A DNA stretch of 64,000 bases from Streptomyces sp. R33 (GTDB lineage Bacteria; Actinomycetota; Actinomycetes; Streptomycetales; Streptomycetaceae). This document shows positions 61,059 through 64,000 of the stretch, one piece after another. A program made the translations under genes and the position numbers. Position 1 is the stretch's first letter. Each line of letters opens with the position of its first letter. The stretch lies in the NCBI RefSeq assembly GCF_041200175.1, contig NZ_CP165727.1, positions 5,583,501 to 5,647,500 on the forward strand, written 5' to 3'. Under the pieces are notes generated by a model that saw nothing but the letters and a program-made list of their open reading frames with translations, did no database searches and was not told the origin of the DNA.

Positions 61059-62294
61059 TCAGAAGCCGTGCGGGAGCCAGGGCGCCGCGTCGGTGGCGAA
61101 GGCCCGCGAGGCCGCGGCCAGGGCGCCCGGGCGCAGCTCGCGCACCCGGCCCGCCGCCGCCAGCGCGGTCAGGGTGATCCCGCCGAGGTACGCCGAGCCC
61201 AGCTCCCGGGCCGACAGCTCCAGGTCCGCCGGGTCCGCCGTCCGCGTGACGCGGGCGGCGCCCTCCGCGTCGCAGACCAGCCGCCACCGCCCCTCGTTCC
61301 ACGGGCAGAACGCGTCCTCGACCTCCACCACCACGTCCAGCGGAGCCCCGTACGCGCGCGCCTCCAGGGCTGCCGGCAGGTCCACCAGCCGCAGGTGCAA
61401 CGAGTCCCGCAGGCTCGGCCGCGACCGTCGGACGTCGCTGACCAGGTGGAGCAGCGGATCGTCCACCGGCCGCCTGCCGGCCCGTACGGTCGAGGTCAGG
61501 TCGATCTCGAAGAGGTAGCGCCACAGCGCGGCCGTCGTCGCCGGGTCCAGCGCATCGAGATCGGCCACCTCGACCTTGCCCTCCGGGCCCTGCGGCTCCC
61601 AGTCCGCCCTGACCCGGTAGCGGGCGTACCCGGCCACCTGGCCGTCCGTCCGCTCCGCCACCACGCACTTCAGCGGCGAGGCGCCCTCGCGCATCGCCTC
61701 CGGATCCAGCACGCCCAGCAGCTCCCAGCCGGGCTGCCGCGCCGGCATGCCGGGCCGCCGGGCGACCAGCTCCGCGTACACCTGCTCGCACTCCGGCAGC
61801 GCCTTCTCCGGATCGACGAGCCGCAGTCGCACCTCGTCCGTCCCCGGCGGCACCGAGAGCCGTACGCGGGTGCTGTCGACGGCCAGGGCCAGCGCGTACG
61901 ACGCGATGCCGTAGCCGAAGCGCCCGTAGATCGCCGCCTCCGAGGCCGTCAGCACGGCGAGCGGCTCGCCACCAGCCCGGATGTCGTCGAGCTGGCGGCG
62001 CATCATCGACGTGAGCACGCCCCGGCGGCGGTGCGTCGGCGCGACGCCCACCATCGTGACCCCGGCCGCCGGCACCAGTGCGCCGCCCGGCACCGAAAGG
62101 CGGAACGAGAAGGCACTGGCCGAGCCGACGCAGGTCCCGCCGTCCCAGACGCCCAGCGAGCGCCCGGGCTCGGTCAGGGACTTGTAGAGTTCCCGCTCCT
62201 GGGGAGACTCCGGCACCCCGCCGAACGCCAGTTCCAGGTGGTCGTACCAGACATCCCACTCATCAGCCTGCAATACGCGCATCTCAAGAGCCAT
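61059..62294 (-). CDS. Eis-like GNAT N-acetyltransferase
   Basis: The product has 411 residues. The first GNAT half has VPAAGVTMVGVAPTHRRRGVLTSMMRRQLDD, with the acetyl-CoA pyrophosphate loop Arg-Arg-Arg-Gly-Val. The LYGRFGYGIAS-type AAIYGRFGYGIAS segment and a second, degenerate GNAT half follow, then a C-terminal SCP2-like domain ending in ...WLPHGF; a carboxyl-terminal Phe is used as catalytic base in Eis. Length matches Eis (about 408). Eis proteins acetylate several amines, including aminoglycosides and Lys residues; the natural substrate here is unknown. Start ATG at 62294, AAGGAT upstream. Confidence 0.9.
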   Translation of the reverse strand: MALEMRVLQADEWDVWYDHLELAFGGVPESPQERELYKSLTEPGRSLGVWDGGTCVGSASAFSFRLSVPGGALVPAAGVTMVGVAPTHRRRGVLTSMMRRQLDDIRAGGEPLAVLTASEAAIYGRFGYGIASYALALAVDSTRVRLSVPPGTDEVRLRLVDPEKALPECEQVYAELVARRPGMPARQPGWELLGVLDPEAMREGASPLKCVVAERTDGQVAGYARYRVRADWEPQGPEGKVEVADLDALDPATTAALWRYLFEIDLTSTVRAGRRPVDDPLLHLVSDVRRSRPSLRDSLHLRLVDLPAALEARAYGAPLDVVVEVEDAFCPWNEGRWRLVCDAEGAARVTRTADPADLELSARELGSAYLGGITLTALAAAGRVRELRPGALAAASRAFATDAAPWLPHGF

Positions 62295-62411
62295 ACGGCC
62301 ATCCTTACCAGGGCATTCCGTCACAGTCGAAGGGTTTTCGACCGGCCGGAGCCCCCGGGTCCGGGGGTCCCCCTGCGCATGCACAGCCAGGATGGATAGG
62401 GTCCCGAAGCA

Positions 62412-63554
62412 ATGGCCGGAGCACGCATGGAGACGCTCATGGCCCGGATGCGCATGCTGTCGCACCGGGCCCGCACCGCCCTGCGCAAATCCGCCGTCGA
62501 CTACTTCCGCGGCGACGCCTCCGACTGGCTCGCCTTCGCCGGTCTGCTCCTGACCATTCCCGCCATCGCCTGCGGCACGCTCATGCTGCCGGTCTGGTTC
62601 TCGCCGTCCGCCCTCGTCCTGCCGATCGTCGCGGGCGGCCTGCTGCTGCGCCCCGCGAGCCTGCTCGCGCTGTACGCGGCCTCCGCGGCGGCCCTCATCG
62701 TCGAGGCCCTGGTCCTCGGGCCGTACACCCTCGGCCCCGCCCGGGTCACCCCCGGCACGGTCCTGGTCGTGGCCGCCTGCGGATTCTTCGGACTGATCAT
62801 CGCCCAGTTCCGCAGCCGCGTCGGCGTGCCCTGGCGGCGCGGCGGCACCATGCTCTTCGACCTGCGCGAACGCATCCGGGTCCAGAGCAAGCTGCCCGCC
62901 CTGCCGCGCGGCTGGCACCGCGAGATGGCCCTGCGCCCGGCCGGCGGCCAGTCCTTCTCCGGCGACTTCGTCGTCGCCGCCCGCACGAACGGCGGCCGGA
63001 CCCTCGAGGTCGTCCTGACCGACGTCTCCGGCAAGGGCATGGAAGCCGGCTCCCGCGCCCTGCTCCTGTCCGGCGCGTTCGGCGGCCTGCTCGGCGCCCT
63101 GCCCCCGCACGGCTTCCTGCCCGCCGCCAACGGCTACCTGCTCCGCCAGGACTGGGACGAGGGCTTCGCCACCTCCATCCACCTCGTCCTGGACCTGGAG
63201 ACCGGCGACTACGAGCTCCTCTCCGCCGGCCACCTGCCCGCCCTCCAGCTCTCCGCGGGCACCGGCCGCTGGCAGGAGAAGTCCGGCGAGGGCCCGCTCC
63301 TCGGCGTCTACGACGGCGCCGAGTTCGAGCCCGCCCGCGGCAACCTGCGCCGCGGCGACGTCCTCATGCTCTTCACGGACGGCCTCGTCGAGACCGCCGA
63401 CCGCGACATCAGCGAGGGCATCGACCGCCTCACCGGCGAAGCCGACCGCTACGTCGCCGCCGGCTGGGACGGCGCGGCCTGGCACCTGATCGAAAAGGTC
63501 GCCAAGGACGTCAACGACGACCGCGCGCTGCTGCTCATCCGCCGCTCGCCCTGA
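62412..63554 (+). CDS. Membrane SpoIIE-type (PP2C) phosphatase
   Basis: The product has 380 residues. After about 40 residues come three or four membrane helices (about 40-135: WLAFAGLLLTIPAIACGTLM, ALVLPIVAGGLLL, LLALYAASAAALIVEALVL, VLVVAACGFFGLIIAQ). The phosphatase domain starts near 165: QSFSGDFVVAA, VVLTDVSGKGMEAGSRAL, TSIHLVLDLETGDYELLSAGHLPAL, DVLMLFTDGLVE and DDRALLLIRR are the SpoIIE/PPM motifs with metal-binding Asp residues. It probably dephosphorylates an anti-sigma-antagonist-like protein from the membrane. Its partner is not adjacent. Start ATG at 62412. Confidence 0.92.
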   Translation: MAGARMETLMARMRMLSHRARTALRKSAVDYFRGDASDWLAFAGLLLTIPAIACGTLMLPVWFSPSALVLPIVAGGLLLRPASLLALYAASAAALIVEALVLGPYTLGPARVTPGTVLVVAACGFFGLIIAQFRSRVGVPWRRGGTMLFDLRERIRVQSKLPALPRGWHREMALRPAGGQSFSGDFVVAARTNGGRTLEVVLTDVSGKGMEAGSRALLLSGAFGGLLGALPPHGFLPAANGYLLRQDWDEGFATSIHLVLDLETGDYELLSAGHLPALQLSAGTGRWQEKSGEGPLLGVYDGAEFEPARGNLRRGDVLMLFTDGLVETADRDISEGIDRLTGEADRYVAAGWDGAAWHLIEKVAKDVNDDRALLLIRRSP

Positions 63555-63569
63555 GCACCGGCTGCCCGG

Positions 63570-63587
63570 GGTGGGGTTTTCCCCACC
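63570..63587 (+). terminator. Short hairpin after the SpoIIE-type phosphatase gene
   Basis: GGTGGGG, TTTT loop and CCCCACC form a 7-bp stem 15 bases after the stop. It is short, so termination is uncertain; it may instead belong to the promoter region of the following ABC gene. Confidence 0.4.
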
Positions 63588-63680
63588 AGTGATCCGCCTG
63601 GCTGCGCCATGTCCGCCCCCGTACCACCGTCCGTAGCGTCGGGACCACGATCACCGGCGGACACGGGAAGGCGGCACACC

Positions 63681-64000
63681 ATGGGGCTCCGGCGGAGCAG
63701 GCGGCAGCGCGGCAGCGCGCAGGCGGCGTACGACGGCGCGGGGGAGGCGGCCTACGGCACGGGACACGACAGCACCGCCGCCGTCGAGCTGCGCGGCGTA
63801 CGGCGCGAGTACGGGCGGGGAGCCGCCACCGTGCACGCGCTGCGCGGGATCGACCTCAGCCTGCCCCGCGGCAGCTTCACCGCCGTGATGGGGCCCTCCG
63901 GCTCCGGCAAGTCCACCTTCCTGCAGTGCGCGGCCGGACTCGACCTGCCGACCGCGGGCTCCGTCCGCCTCGGCGGCACCGAGATCACCGGCATGAACGA
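63681..64000 (+). CDS. ABC transporter ATP-binding protein (MacB/LolD type), 3' end outside window
   Basis: The first 106 residues are visible. A polar leader of about 35 residues precedes the ATPase domain: AVELRGVRREYGRGAATVHALRGIDLSL, then Walker A GPSGSGKSTFLQCAAGLD, and TAGSVRLGGTEITGMN. The spacing and STFLQCAAGLD form are typical of MacB/LolD-type ATPases that work with FtsX-like permeases, which would be expected to the right. The ATG at 63681 follows GGGAAGGCGG. The rest of the gene lies beyond the window edge. Confidence 0.88.
   Translation, partial: MGLRRSRRQRGSAQAAYDGAGEAAYGTGHDSTAAVELRGVRREYGRGAATVHALRGIDLSLPRGSFTAVMGPSGSGKSTFLQCAAGLDLPTAGSVRLGGTEITGMN

Noticed and set aside
63605..63662. 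Distant inverted TGTCCGCC/GGCGGACA as another member of the amino-acid palindrome family
   Set aside because: The arms are more than 35 bases apart and the inner sequence differs, so it does not fit the 17-bp form.

Overview
The window is a high-GC actinomycete chromosome segment, almost certainly Streptomyces. Third codon positions are nearly all G or C, GTG and TTG starts are common, many genes overlap by ATGA or GTGA, and gene families such as PknG/GlnX/GlnH, the csn sugar locus, paired PepN peptidases, Nur-type SOD control and an Rv2466c-like protein are typical of the group. No rRNA, tRNA, CRISPR array or intact mobile element was seen. Most of the window looks like core chromosome; only the first 2.5 kb looks worn and accessory.

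Left end (1-2.5 kb): the tail of a barstar-family inhibitor, a PRC-barrel protein with 75-bp internal repeats, a decayed HAD hydrolase and several diverged copies of short repeats. 2.5-7.1 kb: ettA, a thioesterase, a conserved unknown, truncated haemoglobin glbO and a protein-repair-type methyltransferase.

7.1-17.7 kb: seven minus-strand genes, tightly packed or overlapping, read glnX, glnH, a coiled-coil protein, pknG, a PP2C phosphatase, a VWA protein and an FHA protein. This looks like the mycobacterial GlnX-GlnH-PknG amino-acid sensing module joined to a full write/erase/read phosphosignalling set in which kinase, phosphatase and FHA reader all carry N-terminal zinc-ribbon motifs. It is the most system-like part of the window.

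17.9-24.8 kb: a six-gene locus csnR-E-F-G-H-K for uptake and use of amino-sugar oligosaccharides (ROK repressor, ABC importer, GH4 hydrolase, sugar kinase), with a ROK-type palindrome before csnR. 24.9-32.7 kb: an MscS channel, an HNH nuclease, a secreted GH84-like glycosidase, a 75-residue repeat peptide, malQ and a small membrane protein that is probably leaderless.

32.7-37.5 kb: an efflux/regulator block (MarR with divergent MFS, two EamA transporters, LysR). 37.6-51.5 kb: two PepN paralogues flanking a DUF1203 protein, asd, a large secreted S8 peptidase, a CGNR regulator divergent from a VOC/flavin-type pair, and a DUF559/AbiEi-like protein. 51.6-59.5 kb: an Rv2466c-like thioredoxin-fold protein with a CPWA site, sodF under a good Nur box, then three paralogous amino-acid permeases interleaved with an SDR and bioY. 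59.7-64 kb: rpiB, a Nei/MutM-type glycosylase, an Eis-like acetyltransferase, a membrane SpoIIE-type phosphatase and the start of an ABC ATPase.

Regulatory DNA is unusually readable. Many gene ends carry long perfect hairpins, and one 17-bp palindrome, TGTCCG-N5-CGGAC(A/G), occurs once upstream of asd and twice in the permease/SDR intergenic region, suggesting a shared amino-acid regulator.
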